Positions 1 to 7,606 of a DNA stretch of 64,000 bases are shown in pieces. Where the stretch lies: assembly GCF_000875775.1 (NCBI RefSeq), contig NZ_CP010868.1, forward strand, positions 1,054,001 through 1,118,000, read 5' to 3'. The DNA comes from Nitrosopumilus piranensis (GTDB lineage: Archaea; Thermoproteota; Nitrososphaeria; Nitrososphaerales; Nitrosopumilaceae). The notes beneath the pieces were generated by a model. It made no database searches. It was given only the letters and a program-made list of their open reading frames with translations, and was not told the origin of the DNA. Within the stretch, counting starts at the first letter, position 1. Each line of letters starts with the position of its first letter. The position numbers and the translations under genes are program-made.

Positions 1-142
1 AACGGACTCTATTTTCAAATGTAATCATTAGGCTTTTTTGTGTAATCTCCTAGTGTATATTCATTTCATTTTCAACCCATAATTGATTTTCATTGTTGGT
101 AATTAGACTGCATTTTTTATTACTCATTGACTTTTTGAAATT

Positions 143-991
143 ATGAAATATGCTAAGGATTACATGCATTCTCCTAGAACCATCAAGTATGAGTCAAATC
201 TTGATGATGTACTTAAAAAAATCATTGATGAGAAAAAAAGTAGATTACTTGTTACTCAAAATGACAAAATTACCGGTTTAGTGTCTGAAAAAGATCTTGG
301 ATTGTTTCTTCTTACTGATAATTCTGAAAGAAAACTCAATGACATCCCATTATCTGAAATTTATAAAAAAATAATTAGCGTTAATGAAAAAACGGAATTG
401 ACAGAATGTGCTGAACTTATGCTTAGACAGGGCATTGGTTCTTTGGTTGTGACTACAAATAATGAGGTGTCTGGAATCATAACAAAAACAGATCTAGTGA
501 GATTCTTTACAAAAATACATGCTAATCAAAAGACTGTGGGTGAATACATGTCTCCTTATTATGCGTGGCAATATTCAGACACTCCTCTTTACAAAGTTGT
601 ACTCAAAATGATTGATGACAAAATTTCTCGTGTAATTATTCGTGATCATAATGAAACTCCTGTTGGAATTGTAACTTTTCGTGATTTGTTTAATCTGGTA
701 CTAAAATTAGGACAGCAAGATGATGTTCTTGATAACAGTGATCCTCTCATCTCAGTAATTTTTCCAAGAAAAGGATTTGTTTCTGATTCTGGATTTGGGG
801 GCAGTACAAAAATTGATGAAATAATGAGTAAGGATATTGTATCTGTGATCTATGATGATGATTTGGCAAAAACTGGACAAATTTTTTTGGATAAAAACAT
901 TAACGGTGCAGGTGTTTTGTCTGGTCACAATAATATTATCGGCATAATTAGCAAGACTGATATTGTCAAGGCATTGGCATTTTTAAAATAA
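143..991 (+). CDS. Four-CBS-domain protein
   Basis: This 282-residue soluble protein is made almost entirely of CBS motifs, at roughly residues 1-60, 67-125, 130-190 and 222-282. Each ends in the typical 'GIITKTDL'-like strand-helix (GLVSEKDL, GIITKTDLV, GIVTFRDLF, GIISKTDIV). CBS pairs bind adenine nucleotides and usually gate enzymes or act as stand-alone energy sensors. No catalytic domain is attached, so the ligand and target are unknown. The start ATG at 143 follows an AT-rich leader and precedes the first CBS strand directly. A helical protein gene follows 56 nt downstream on the same strand. Confidence 0.9.
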   Translation: MKYAKDYMHSPRTIKYESNLDDVLKKIIDEKKSRLLVTQNDKITGLVSEKDLGLFLLTDNSERKLNDIPLSEIYKKIISVNEKTELTECAELMLRQGIGSLVVTTNNEVSGIITKTDLVRFFTKIHANQKTVGEYMSPYYAWQYSDTPLYKVVLKMIDDKISRVIIRDHNETPVGIVTFRDLFNLVLKLGQQDDVLDNSDPLISVIFPRKGFVSDSGFGGSTKIDEIMSKDIVSVIYDDDLAKTGQIFLDKNINGAGVLSGHNNIIGIISKTDIVKALAFLK

Positions 992-1047
992 TTTTATGTC
1001 AAATTTTATATCTACTAGTTTAAATCAACTAAACTGGAAATAAAATT

Positions 1048-1455
1048 ATGAGTGATAAACCCAAACATAGTGATTTTGAATTATTTGAAAAAATTAGTAA
1101 AAAATATTTTTTAGAACTTGAACAAAACGTTCCACATATTCAACAAACACTATTTGATTTGCAAAATGAATATTATAAAGTATGGAAGAATTTTGTAAAT
1201 TCTAATCTTTCTCTTCAAAAAGAATTCCTAACCACATCTGGGCTTGATTCTAAATTACCTGATGCTACCAAAGATATTATTGAAAACATCGCTGATGAAA
1301 CAATCCAATTTCGTTCAATATTGCATAAAATTACTATCAGCAATATTGAGTATGGAAAAAACTATGCAAAAAAACTCAATGATAATGCTGATGCATTTGT
1401 TGATCTTAATAGAAAAATAACCCAGTATTGGACATCTGCATTTATTCCACGCTAA
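1048..1455 (+). CDS. Helical hypothetical protein, phasin-like in character
   Basis: I do not recognise a family with certainty. The 135-residue product is soluble and predicted almost wholly alpha-helical, with amphipathic heptad-like stretches and few Gly or Pro, and it ends in an aromatic tail (QYWTSAFIPR). This resembles phasin or PhaE-like granule proteins, and Nitrosopumilus relatives are known to carry polyhydroxyalkanoate synthase genes. No pha gene lies in this window, so that assignment is inference only. It follows the CBS protein on the same strand and could share its transcript. Confidence 0.7.
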   Translation: MSDKPKHSDFELFEKISKKYFLELEQNVPHIQQTLFDLQNEYYKVWKNFVNSNLSLQKEFLTTSGLDSKLPDATKDIIENIADETIQFRSILHKITISNIEYGKNYAKKLNDNADAFVDLNRKITQYWTSAFIPR

Positions 1456-1544
1456 GATATTTGATGTGAAAAAATCTATTGCTAGATATTACTGATTATT
1501 GTCTCAGTCTTGTGATGGTGTTATGGCATATGGGATATCTTATT

Positions 1545-2069
1545 CTAAATCTTTGATAATATCTTCTTTTTAGTTTCTTGAAATTCTTTTGCAGTGATTA
1601 ATCCTTGTTTCCTTAATTTCCCAAGTTTTTCTAATTCATCAAGATGATTTTGAGTTGAGGTTTTTAGTTTCTTTGAAATCCTTTTTCTAACTGTGCCTGA
1701 TTTTGCTGTTTTCTTAATCTGTGTCTCCAAATTTGCTTTTTTCCTTGAAATTATTTTACCTATCTCAAACCCTTTCTTTTTTGCGTGATTTATGATCTCT
1801 TCTGATTTTTGTTTGGTTACATCATCTACAAGCTTTCGTTTTTTTGCCATTTTCCCCAATTCTCGAGTTTTTTTGCGGGCTAGTCTGGCTTGATATTTTA
1901 AATCTTTGATAATCTCATCTTTTGTTTTTCTCTTGAATCGCTGTGTATATTCTTCAATCACTAGTATTGGAAATGGACTGTATTCTACATCCAGATAGTA
2001 TTTGATTATTGTGTCATCTGGTAATTTTTTGAGGTACTCTTTGATTGATTTTTCAGATTTAAACATCAT
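1545..2069 (-). CDS. Basic coiled-coil protein with C-terminal SHOCT domain
   Basis: The product has 174 residues and is very rich in Lys and Arg. Residues 45-140 look like a long charged helix. The last ~32 residues (LDELEKLGKLRKQGLITAKE and onward) match the SHOCT pattern, a short C-terminal helical pair with 'lkkLkelGlITeeEFe.kK.kLL'. SHOCT is often an oligomerisation module on otherwise unrelated proteins. The strong positive charge suggests contact with nucleic acid or membrane, but nothing catalytic is visible. A second SHOCT fragment occurs at 33352-33471. Confidence 0.75.
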   Translation of the reverse strand: MMFKSEKSIKEYLKKLPDDTIIKYYLDVEYSPFPILVIEEYTQRFKRKTKDEIIKDLKYQARLARKKTRELGKMAKKRKLVDDVTKQKSEEIINHAKKKGFEIGKIISRKKANLETQIKKTAKSGTVRKRISKKLKTSTQNHLDELEKLGKLRKQGLITAKEFQETKKKILSKI

Positions 2070-2091
2070 AATTGTTCTTTTAGTTGTTCTC

Positions 2092-2322
2092 TTAAAAAGA
2101 TTGATTTGATGTCTCTACTGTGAATCTATTTTCTTGATATTCTTCGTCATAGATTTTCTTTATCTTTTTTTTAATAACAAACTCATCAAGAATTTTTTCT
2201 ACCTCTTCCTCTGAAATGCCAAATCTTCTATGAATATGTCGTATTGCAGTTGTTTCATTAATTTCTGCTCTGTTTTTAATAAAATCAAATATTGTTTCTT
2301 TAATGTCTGTAGTTTCAGTCAT
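2092..2322 (-). CDS. Small winged-helix-like protein
   Basis: A protein of about 76 residues starting MTETTDIKE, with a helix-rich core containing 'RHIHRRFGISEEEVEKILDE', which looks like the recognition part of a winged helix-turn-helix. The C-terminus (KKIYDEEYQENRFTV) could form the wing. The frame has an upstream ATG at 2343 that adds seven residues; I prefer 2322 because the intervening peptide (MFMQHRI) does not look conserved. It lies 22 nt upstream of the SHOCT gene on the same strand. A role as transcriptional regulator is inferred from fold only. Confidence 0.6.
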   Translation of the reverse strand: MTETTDIKETIFDFIKNRAEINETTAIRHIHRRFGISEEEVEKILDEFVIKKKIKKIYDEEYQENRFTVETSNQSF

Positions 2323-2431
2323 AATTCTATGCTGCATGAACAATATTTAAAATTGGCAACGTTAATTTTGATGTTAACTATCTTGTTATCAAATCATATA
2401 CATACAAATTTGACGTATGTAAATTATCAAT

Positions 2432-2728
2432 ATGGCTGAAAAAATAACTGCATCTGCGCTAAAATCTCAGAAAAATGATTTTGTAGTTATTGATGTGAGA
2501 GAAGATGATGAACTTGAGGGTGGAAAAATTGATGGTTCAATTCACATGCCTTTAGGTTTGAGCATTAGAAATGCAAAAAAGAAGCAGATTGAGGATCTTC
2601 GAGGAAAGAAAATCTGTACTTATTGTGGTACTGGTTATCGAGGAAATCTTGCTGCTGATGAATTAATTAAAGAGGGATTCATTGCAGTAACATTGGAAGG
2701 CGGATATCCTTCCTGGACCCAGTCCTAA
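2432..2728 (+). CDS. Single-domain rhodanese-like sulfurtransferase
   Basis: At 98 residues this is one complete rhodanese module. The conserved 'VVIDVRE' strand is at 18-24, and the active-site loop C-G-T-G-Y-R spans residues 65-70, with Cys65 as the persulfide-forming cysteine. A second Cys at 62 lies just before it. 'EGGYPSW' near the end is the usual closing motif ('GG..aW'). Such proteins carry sulfane sulfur for tRNA thiolation, Fe-S assembly or detoxification; the partner is not evident from the neighbours. Confidence 0.92.
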   Translation: MAEKITASALKSQKNDFVVIDVREDDELEGGKIDGSIHMPLGLSIRNAKKKQIEDLRGKKICTYCGTGYRGNLAADELIKEGFIAVTLEGGYPSWTQS

Positions 2729-2732
2729 TTTT

Positions 2733-3083
2733 TTATTTATTCCAGACTGATTGAATTTTTAGCCATGCGATCAAATCTTTGTATAATTTACTTTTGTTCA
2801 TATTTAGAATGCCGATCTCAAGGTTTGTAGATGATTTGACTGTTTTTGAATAGTTTTCATATTTTGCAAAAATTATTTTATCTAGATACATTTCATTTTG
2901 CATCTCTTTTTTTGCCAGCTCTTCAGATTCTGTCATTGCAAAGCTTGCAAACAACACACCATCAACCCAATATGCATTAGCTGACTCTAGAGATGACATC
3001 ATTCCAATTAGATCATCAAGATCCAATTTTATCATATCTCGAACATAGATTTTGTCATATGGCTTATGGATAAACTCTGTCAT
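2733..3083 (-). CDS. Conserved-looking hypothetical protein, 116 aa
   Basis: Family not recognised. The protein is soluble, has no Cys, and has an alpha/beta appearance (YWVDGVLFASFAMTESEELA; KIIFAKYENYS). It ends four bases from the end of the convergent rhodanese gene and starts close to the divergent gene at 3153, leaving only ~70 nt for two promoters. The position between two well-formed genes and a clean start support it being real. Confidence 0.65.
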   Translation of the reverse strand: MTEFIHKPYDKIYVRDMIKLDLDDLIGMMSSLESANAYWVDGVLFASFAMTESEELAKKEMQNEMYLDKIIFAKYENYSKTVKSSTNLEIGILNMNKSKLYKDLIAWLKIQSVWNK

Positions 3084-3152
3084 GTGCTGAATCTTGTGTG
3101 GAGTTTAATGAGTATTTGGAAATTTTATAACTGGTTTTAAACAAATTATTTT

Positions 3153-3389
3153 ATGGTTGAAACTAGTGGAGATTCTTTTGAACATGATTTGTTTGTTACA
3201 GAATTCCCAAAACAAGGCTATGGCATAGTTGATTACTTACAAGGTAGAGTTCATTTTGCTTTACTTGATCAAATGAAACTGATGCACACCTCTGGCATGA
3301 CCCAGGAGAAGATAAAAGAAACAATTCTTATGCGCGTTACTGAAATTATTGAAAATTTTGAACCTAATTCTGACTCAAAAGGTTCTTGA
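3153..3389 (+). CDS. Hypothetical protein, 78 aa
   Basis: A 78-residue acidic protein with a central amphipathic helix (QMKLMHTSGMTQEKIKETIL). No family recognised. A TATA-like AT-rich stretch lies ~25 nt before the ATG, and an inverted repeat starting inside the stop codon (3388-3407) could end the transcript. It is divergent from the 2733-3083 gene. Confidence 0.6.
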   Translation: MVETSGDSFEHDLFVTEFPKQGYGIVDYLQGRVHFALLDQMKLMHTSGMTQEKIKETILMRVTEIIENFEPNSDSKGS

Positions 3390-3407
3390 TTCTAAATTTT
3401 TTGAATC
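3388..3407 (+). terminator. Stem-loop overlapping a stop codon
   Basis: GATTCTAAATTTTTTGAATC forms a hairpin with 5-bp arms plus an A/T inner stem, and its first bases are part of the TGA stop of the preceding gene. A near-identical element (two differences in 20) lies after the stop of the gene ending at 4466. Terminator function is inferred from position. Confidence 0.45.
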
Positions 3408-3520
3408 AGCCATAATGATCTTGTGGCATTTACAATAGCAATTAGTATGTGGTATATCATTATCCATTCGGTATTGACATTCTTTGGTATGTTCTATTGC
3501 TGACAATTTCCTTATTCAGA

Positions 3521-3913
3521 TTATGCCTTGGTTGGATCACGACTAAGTATGTTTAGAACATGCTCAACAATTTGTTTCTGACCACCTTCATGAACATCTT
3601 TTCTTACCGTATCTGAACCCATACTGACAAAGATTAGGTTGTCATCTCCTAAAGGAAATGTCATTCTTGTAATCTTTTCAAATGCAGCTACTGCATACAA
3701 CCCCTTTCCAATTTTTGAACTGAGTTCTTTTCTTCCTTTCCATGCTTGTGCGGCTCTTTTCAAAGATGCTTCTGTTTCTTGTTGTGACAGATAGTTTGTC
3801 ACGCTTTCTCTGTGGCTTGTAGCAAGTATGTTTCCTTCATTATCTGTGACTATACTATGTCGTATGTTTACATCTGAATCCATTATTCTCTTTAAGAGAT
3901 TTTCAAAATTCAT
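3521..3913 (-). CDS. Roadblock/LC7-like small protein
   Basis: The 130-residue product has the beta-helix-beta layout of roadblock/LC7-like archaeal proteins: a first strand pair 'IRHSIVTDNEGNILA' (17-31), a long helix with 'RAAQAWKGRKELSSKIG' (53-69), and a strand pair 'ITRMTFPLGDDNLIFVSM'. It is clearly paralogous to the gene at 37404-37778, which shares the (R/N)xRKELSSK(I/L)G block, and more distantly to 41615-42001. Roadblock proteins regulate GTPases or act as dimeric scaffolds; no GTPase is adjacent. In thaumarchaea this type is often listed as a DUF, so function is open. Confidence 0.72.
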   Translation of the reverse strand: MNFENLLKRIMDSDVNIRHSIVTDNEGNILATSHRESVTNYLSQQETEASLKRAAQAWKGRKELSSKIGKGLYAVAAFEKITRMTFPLGDDNLIFVSMGSDTVRKDVHEGGQKQIVEHVLNILSRDPTKA

Positions 3914-3955
3914 ACAATACTATATATCAAAATGTTACTTAAAAAGTTCTAAAAA

Positions 3956-4111
3956 TTATGATGATTTTCTATAATCAAAATACTCTTGTATCTCATTGTT
4001 GAGTTTTTTTATTAAATACTCATCAGTAAAATCTGATTTTTTTAGTGATTCCCATGTCTCCTCAATTCCTTGTTTTAAGACAAATAATGTTCTTTTATCG
4101 TCACAGTGCAT
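3956..4111 (-). CDS. Micro-protein, 51 aa, acidic helical
   Basis: A 51-codon frame starting MHCDDKRTLF and ending EYFDYRKSS. It is charged, predicted mostly helical, and contains a single Cys next to His at the N-terminus. It sits 42 nt upstream of the roadblock-like gene on the same strand and could be its operon partner. No family recognised; coding status is supported by the clean frame and position only. Confidence 0.45.
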   Translation of the reverse strand: MHCDDKRTLFVLKQGIEETWESLKKSDFTDEYLIKKLNNEIQEYFDYRKSS

Positions 4112-4237
4112 GATATTTCATCTTAATTATGAAATTTATGTTTACCAGAATTTAAAAAAATGATTAGAGTTTTCTCTAAGTTGTTTTGACTGTGTTTTTT
4201 AGCCTAGTAATTTTGACTGCACAGAAATTCAGGCATA

Positions 4238-4309
4238 TCAGTCTTCGGATATTAGCCATGAAAGCCCAATTGCTTCTTCCCATGATGAATTGTTATTGTT
4301 ATTTTCCAT
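4238..4309 (-). CDS. Possible 23-aa micro-protein
   Basis: A short frame MENNNNNSSWEEAIGLSWLI followed by three residues and TGA. The Asn run followed by an amphipathic 'WEEAIGLSW' segment is unlike random AT-rich translation, but 23 codons is too short to be sure. It is included as a candidate only. Confidence 0.25.
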   Translation of the reverse strand: MENNNNNSSWEEAIGLSWLISED

Positions 4310-4428
4310 GATTTGGTATGAGTAATTTTCTATTTAACAAGAATGAATGAATTATCAGTATTAAAAATATGAACAAATCAGTAGTGATTCTTTATATTTA
4401 ATCTCAGTAAAACTTCTTACCCGACCAT

Positions 4429-4463
4429 GTGGTGGCGATTCAAATTTTTTTGAATCTTACCAC
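4429..4463 (-). terminator. Stem-loop after the 4466-4933 gene
   Basis: The core GATTCAAATTTTTTTGAATC (4437-4456) is a perfect 8-bp stem with a TTTT loop. It is flanked by GTGGT (4429-4433) and ACCAC (4459-4463), which extend the stem past a small internal loop. It starts two bases beyond the stop codon of the minus-strand gene, the expected place for a 3'-end hairpin. Confidence 0.5.
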
Positions 4464-4465
4464 TT

Positions 4466-4933
4466 TTAATTTTCTAAATTTGACATTTTTTCATAATAGT
4501 ATTCTTGTTTTTTCAATTCTTTTTCGTTTATGATCCTGAATTTTCTTATTGGGATGAGTTTTGAAATCTCTTCATAAGTGGTAATGTCTATTGCATCAGC
4601 TGCATACGCAATTTGTAAAAGAGGAGCTTTTTCCTCAATTATTGGTTTTACTTGATTGTATCCGCTACTTTGCCTCATCCCAGTTCTAAATAGCCCAATG
4701 TGTTTATCGCTTTTTGAAACTTGAGGATCTTGATAACAACAAATTGCAAATTCATCTTCTTCTTTTTCAATAATCGTCAATCTGGTAAATTTTTCACTCC
4801 AATTTTCAATATTTTTTGAGATTTCAAGTGCTTCATCTTTATCTTCAAAAACAATTGATACTACTATCCTATCTTTTTCATGAGCCCATGATATGCCATA
4901 AAAATTTTTTCGCCAATCAATTTCAAATGACAT
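4466..4933 (-). CDS. Hypothetical protein, 155 aa
   Basis: No family recognised. The protein is acidic and soluble with alternating strands and helices: 'DRIVVSIVFEDKDEALEISK' near residues 20-40 looks like a beta-alpha unit of a ferredoxin-like fold, followed by 'FTRLTIIEKEEDEFAICCYQ' with a double Cys. Gly/Ser-rich 'MRQSSGYNQ' follows. A stem-loop sits immediately after the stop codon. Confidence 0.65.
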   Translation of the reverse strand: MSFEIDWRKNFYGISWAHEKDRIVVSIVFEDKDEALEISKNIENWSEKFTRLTIIEKEEDEFAICCYQDPQVSKSDKHIGLFRTGMRQSSGYNQVKPIIEEKAPLLQIAYAADAIDITTYEEISKLIPIRKFRIINEKELKKQEYYYEKMSNLEN

Positions 4934-5000
4934 AAAATCCTTTAAAAAATCTCACATTAATTCTTTCTAATAATCTATATTCTTAGAAAAAAATGATGAA

Positions 5001-5234
5001 CTAACAATCTTTGTCACATTCACATTTTCTGCTCGTAAACAGATTTTTGAATGCTTCAAATCTTGACTGGTTAATTGATGGTTTTGTTCTTCCAACAATC
5101 TTGAATAATTTGATCCCAGTCTCCGCGCTAGTTCCTTTTAGTGCCCATGAACCATTTTTCATAAGGTATGGTTGTGGGTTCTTCATTGACACTTTTTTTC
5201 GTGCCTTGATATCATATGCCTCTATTACTGACAT
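5001..5234 (-). CDS. DUF5679-like protein that has lost its zinc-ribbon cysteines
   Basis: Residues 4-48 follow the DUF5679 pattern, whose usual form is 'aYCvKCr.k.emk.p..v.lKNG.pa.kG.Cp.CGtk.fri'. Here the N-terminal CxxC reads YDIKARKK and the second pair reads 'GTSAETGIKLFKI', so all four metal ligands are replaced while the spacing and the 'KNG..ALKG' core are kept. The C-terminal extension (residues 49-77) ends in CECDKDC, which could bind metal independently. Function is unknown in the family. Family assignment is from memory of the motif. Confidence 0.65.
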   Translation of the reverse strand: MSVIEAYDIKARKKVSMKNPQPYLMKNGSWALKGTSAETGIKLFKIVGRTKPSINQSRFEAFKNLFTSRKCECDKDC

Positions 5235-5327
5235 GTGCCTTTATTGCCAAATTTCTATTACTAGTCAAAAGTGAATTTTTTCGCAGCATCTAGCTCAAAA
5301 ATTATTTTTTTAAAACAAAAAGAGAAA

Positions 5328-5480
5328 TTAGGACGTAACATTTAGTGCGGATATCTCACATTCACACGCTTCTCTTTTTCCACAATATGGACAATTGCAG
5401 TCACAATGTAGTAATGGAACGCCGCAAGTTATGCATTTGGTATATTCTGCAAAGTCATCTCTCATGCTGTTATATCTCAT
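5328..5480 (-). CDS. Cys-rich micro-protein, 50 aa
   Basis: A 50-residue frame starting MRYNSMRDDF with nine or so metal-ligand candidates: CITC, HCDCNCPYC and CECE. The CxxC plus CDCNCPYC arrangement could bind one or two zinc ions. A TATA-like sequence ATATAAAA lies upstream on the minus strand near 5576. No named family is recognised; the dense Cys pattern strongly argues that it is coding. Confidence 0.65.
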   Translation of the reverse strand: MRYNSMRDDFAEYTKCITCGVPLLHCDCNCPYCGKREACECEISALNVTS

Positions 5481-5613
5481 TCAAAATTGATAAGTTGTCT
5501 GCTAAAAATTATGTAAATTAGTTTTAATTTGAATTTTTTTTTAAACAAATGTTTGAAAATTCCCTCCTGTCTCTTTTATATCTCGAGCCCATAATTGTAT
5601 TGACGCCTTCGAT

Positions 5614-5645
5614 TAGTGGTCTAGGCATGCTATAAACGACCACTA
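5614..5645. repeat. Inverted repeat in an intergenic spacer
   Basis: TAGTGGTC (5614-5621) is followed by a 16-nt loop and its exact reverse complement GACCACTA (5638-5645). The loop itself contains GCATGC. The segment is more GC-rich than its surroundings and lies between two minus-strand micro-genes. It could be an RNA hairpin in a leader, an operator, or a remnant of a structural RNA; no tRNA fold can be completed around it. Confidence 0.4.
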
Positions 5646-5658
5646 TTCCAAGACGTTA

Positions 5659-5808
5659 CTAGTCTCTTTTTTTCAATAATGCCTCTTGTGGGGATTTGTC
5701 TTTATTGGATTCCCAATGCCAACCATGATGTTTTTTCCAATGCTTTTCTAATTCCTCTGTTGTCGGCTCTTTCCCTAAGGGTGTACCACATAATTTACAC
5801 TGTATCAT
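5659..5808 (-). CDS. Micro-protein with CxxC...HxxxHH zinc motif, 49 aa
   Basis: The frame starts MIQCKLCGTPLGKE, giving a CxxC knuckle at residues 4-7, and continues through 'ELEKHWKKHHGWHW', providing His ligands 15-20 residues later. This is the spacing of a C2H2-type finger. The C-terminus is charged and helical. It overlaps a short upstream frame (5795-5884) by 14 nt, suggesting translational coupling. Confidence 0.6.
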   Translation of the reverse strand: MIQCKLCGTPLGKEPTTEELEKHWKKHHGWHWESNKDKSPQEALLKKRD

Positions 5809-5884
5809 TTTTGACTATCTCTTGTTTTTTCTTTTTTGGTTTTATTGTGGGATGACACTGTGCAGGTAAATTTTCATCATCCAT
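5795..5884 (-). CDS. Possible 29-aa basic micro-protein
   Basis: A short frame MDDENLPAQCHPTIKPKKKK and nine further residues, overlapping the start of the zinc-motif gene at 5659-5808. The overlap and the ATG start suggest a leader or coupled peptide. Evidence is weak because of length. Confidence 0.3.
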   Translation of the reverse strand: MDDENLPAQCHPTIKPKKKKQEIVKNDTV

Positions 5885-5939
5885 GAGTTTTTAGAATGGT
5901 TTGCTGAAAATAAGTATTTGTTTAATTTTATGCAAATTT

Positions 5940-6263
5940 TTATTTTTTATTTTTGAAATTATTTGCTTTTTGTCTTTTTCTTTTTTGTTCTGAATTCATT
6001 ATGGAGTACGTTTGACCTACTTTGCACAATTTCATTTCTCCTGAAAATTCATCATGAACTGACTCAATTGTTCCATTTGATAGTAATTCGCCAATAACAT
6101 CCCATGCTTTACTCTCCGATATTTCAAATTTGTAGGGTATTGTTGTGACTTTGGTAAAAAATCCATTTTCTGAATTTCTCAAAATAAATTTTTCAACCTT
6201 TTGCTCAGTAGTTAGTGAAGGTCTTTTTTTCGTAAATTTTCTAAATGGCTTTTTTTGAGACAA
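5940..6263 (-). CDS. Small winged-helix-like protein, 107 aa
   Basis: A basic N-terminus (MSQKKPFRKFTKKRPSLT) and a basic C-terminus flank a central region, 'EQKVEKFILRNSENGFFTKV' then 'YKFEISESKAWDVIGELLSNG', that reads like helix, strand, helix-turn-helix of a winged helix, with 'TIESVHDEFSGEMKLCKVGQ' as the wing. It probably binds nucleic acid. Compare the 2092-2322 gene, which shares 'I...YDE....' after a similar helix pair. Regulatory target unknown. Confidence 0.65.
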   Translation of the reverse strand: MSQKKPFRKFTKKRPSLTTEQKVEKFILRNSENGFFTKVTTIPYKFEISESKAWDVIGELLSNGTIESVHDEFSGEMKLCKVGQTYSIMNSEQKRKRQKANNFKNKK

Positions 6264-6301
6264 TATTTGATTAAAAAATAATCTAGTATTTTAGCTATAC
6301 A

Positions 6302-6892
6302 TCATTTTGCATTAATTGTATCTGGATCATTATTTCCTGGCAGATATTTGTCTCCTAAGATTCCTTTCATATTCTCATCAAATTCTTCTTGAAGTCTTGT
6401 AAGGTACATTTCAGCTTCTGTTTCATCCTGGGGAATACCCGTGTCTGTATCGTAATTGAAGCCTGTTGCGAGGTGGTAAAATTCTTCAAAGAATTCTTTG
6501 CAATCAATTACATCTGCATCTGAGTCAATTGATACTACAAAGCAACCATTATCAATTTTAAAATTCAAACATATTTCTTCCTCAATCATTACATCTGCCA
6601 TTACGGCCATTAGATAAGGTACGTATTTCTCATCAATATTTCTCTGATTCTTGTTTGAAATCCATAATTCTTCTCCGTCAATCATATGATCAAATGTTCT
6701 AACTACCATATCTCTTATCTCCACATCAAGATGGGCTGATTTTGATTTCCATAATTTTTCATCATAGTTTAGAGGCTTGACATAAATAGCATCAAATCTT
6801 AAATCTTCATTTAACTGATCAAATTCCCACACCTGCTTGTTAGTCCACATTGGAGAAAATTTTGCAATTAATGCTCTAGTTGTCTGATTCAA
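6302..6892 (-). CDS. Hypothetical acidic protein, 196 aa
   Basis: Family not recognised. The product is acidic and soluble with a Trp/Asp-rich N-terminal part ('SPMWTNKQVWEFDQLNEDLR') and a C-terminal alpha-rich part with 'CKEFFEEFYHLATGFNYDTD'. It lies 38 nt upstream of the winged-helix-like gene on the same strand, so the two may be co-transcribed. No catalytic motif, signal peptide or membrane segment is visible. Confidence 0.65.
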   Translation of the reverse strand: MNQTTRALIAKFSPMWTNKQVWEFDQLNEDLRFDAIYVKPLNYDEKLWKSKSAHLDVEIRDMVVRTFDHMIDGEELWISNKNQRNIDEKYVPYLMAVMADVMIEEEICLNFKIDNGCFVVSIDSDADVIDCKEFFEEFYHLATGFNYDTDTGIPQDETEAEMYLTRLQEEFDENMKGILGDKYLPGNNDPDTINAK

Positions 6893-6933
6893 TAGATGTT
6901 TTCCACTTTTTCTGTAGTTTAATCTTACCTAGA

Positions 6934-7137
6934 TTATTTGATTCCTGACTTTAGATACTCTATAGTGCATTCTGCAAGCTCTTTATCTTTGTGCTTTGTT
7001 ATTTCGTGTTTGCAATTAGGGCAGATCCCCTCTTGCCCTTCTGTATATTCATCTCCGACTTGTTTCATACAACATTCCATCAATTCTGATGTTGAATGTG
7101 ATTCCATTGAAAGTTTGCATGTTGGGCATTCAGTCAT
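6934..7137 (-). CDS. Tandem zinc-knuckle protein, 67 aa
   Basis: Two internally repeated units are visible: 'ECPTCKLSMESHSTSELMEC' (3-22) and 'ICPNCKHEITKHKDKELAEC' (38-57). Each has CPxCK, an H about seven to eight residues on, then (E)L(M/A)EC, so each unit is CxxC...H...C and could bind one zinc. The duplication within so small a protein is clear. It sits upstream of the 196-aa gene on the same strand. Confidence 0.75.
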   Translation of the reverse strand: MTECPTCKLSMESHSTSELMECCMKQVGDEYTEGQEGICPNCKHEITKHKDKELAECTIEYLKSGIK

Positions 7138-7182
7138 ACTATTGCAACTTTATGACTGGTAATAAATTATATTTAATTTTGA

Positions 7183-7446
7183 ATGCATTATTACATGAAT
7201 CCACAAAAATTTCATAATACAATCAAATGTGTTTGTAACGAATCAGTTAATTTTGAAATAATTGATGAAATTGAATGTGATTGGGGAATTCATTCTGTAA
7301 TACAATGTCCAAAATGTCAAGAACTGTTTTCAATTGATAATATTTGTCCTGCATTTTGTGATGTTTTAGATTTAGAAAAAAATAATTTTAATCTATTTTC
7401 TGAAAAAGAAAAATTTGATTATACCTTAAACTCTCATCCTAATTGA
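7183..7446 (+). CDS. Zinc-ribbon-like protein, 87 aa
   Basis: Contains CVC (16-18), IECDWG (31-34), CPKC (42-45) and two further Cys in 'NICPAFCDVL'. The CPKCxxLF motif is typical of a zinc ribbon second knuckle. An in-frame ATG at 7195 (MNPQKF) could be the true start, since a TATA-like AAATTATATTTA lies about 25 nt before it. Divergent from the tandem-knuckle gene. Confidence 0.6.
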   Translation: MHYYMNPQKFHNTIKCVCNESVNFEIIDEIECDWGIHSVIQCPKCQELFSIDNICPAFCDVLDLEKNNFNLFSEKEKFDYTLNSHPN

Positions 7447-7606
7447 CTTAGGCCACAGATAAAAGTTGATAATCAATGTCGTGTTGCGTTAATGCTATTA
7501 TCAACAATCCAGCTACACCTATGGCAATACCTTAACTATTAAAATATTAATAAAATAAAAAAACAATGCAAAAATTGATTTAGGCAATTAAAAAAATTAA
7601 TCAAAT

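Noticed and set aside
2230-2439. 69-codon plus frame before the rhodanese gene
   Set aside because: Mostly the antisense of the winged-helix gene at 2092-2322, and Ser/Cys/Phe-rich as expected of a shadow frame.
5581-5660. Possible tRNA or tRNA remnant
   Set aside because: The GGTCTAGGC-like segment recalls a D-arm, but no acceptor stem, T-loop or anticodon arm can be made.
7448-7528. Hydrophobic 26-mer on the minus strand
   Set aside because: Needs an ATT start and has no TATA box at the right distance; shares GCATTAACGCAA with the 13538 micro-gene, but this is probably chance.
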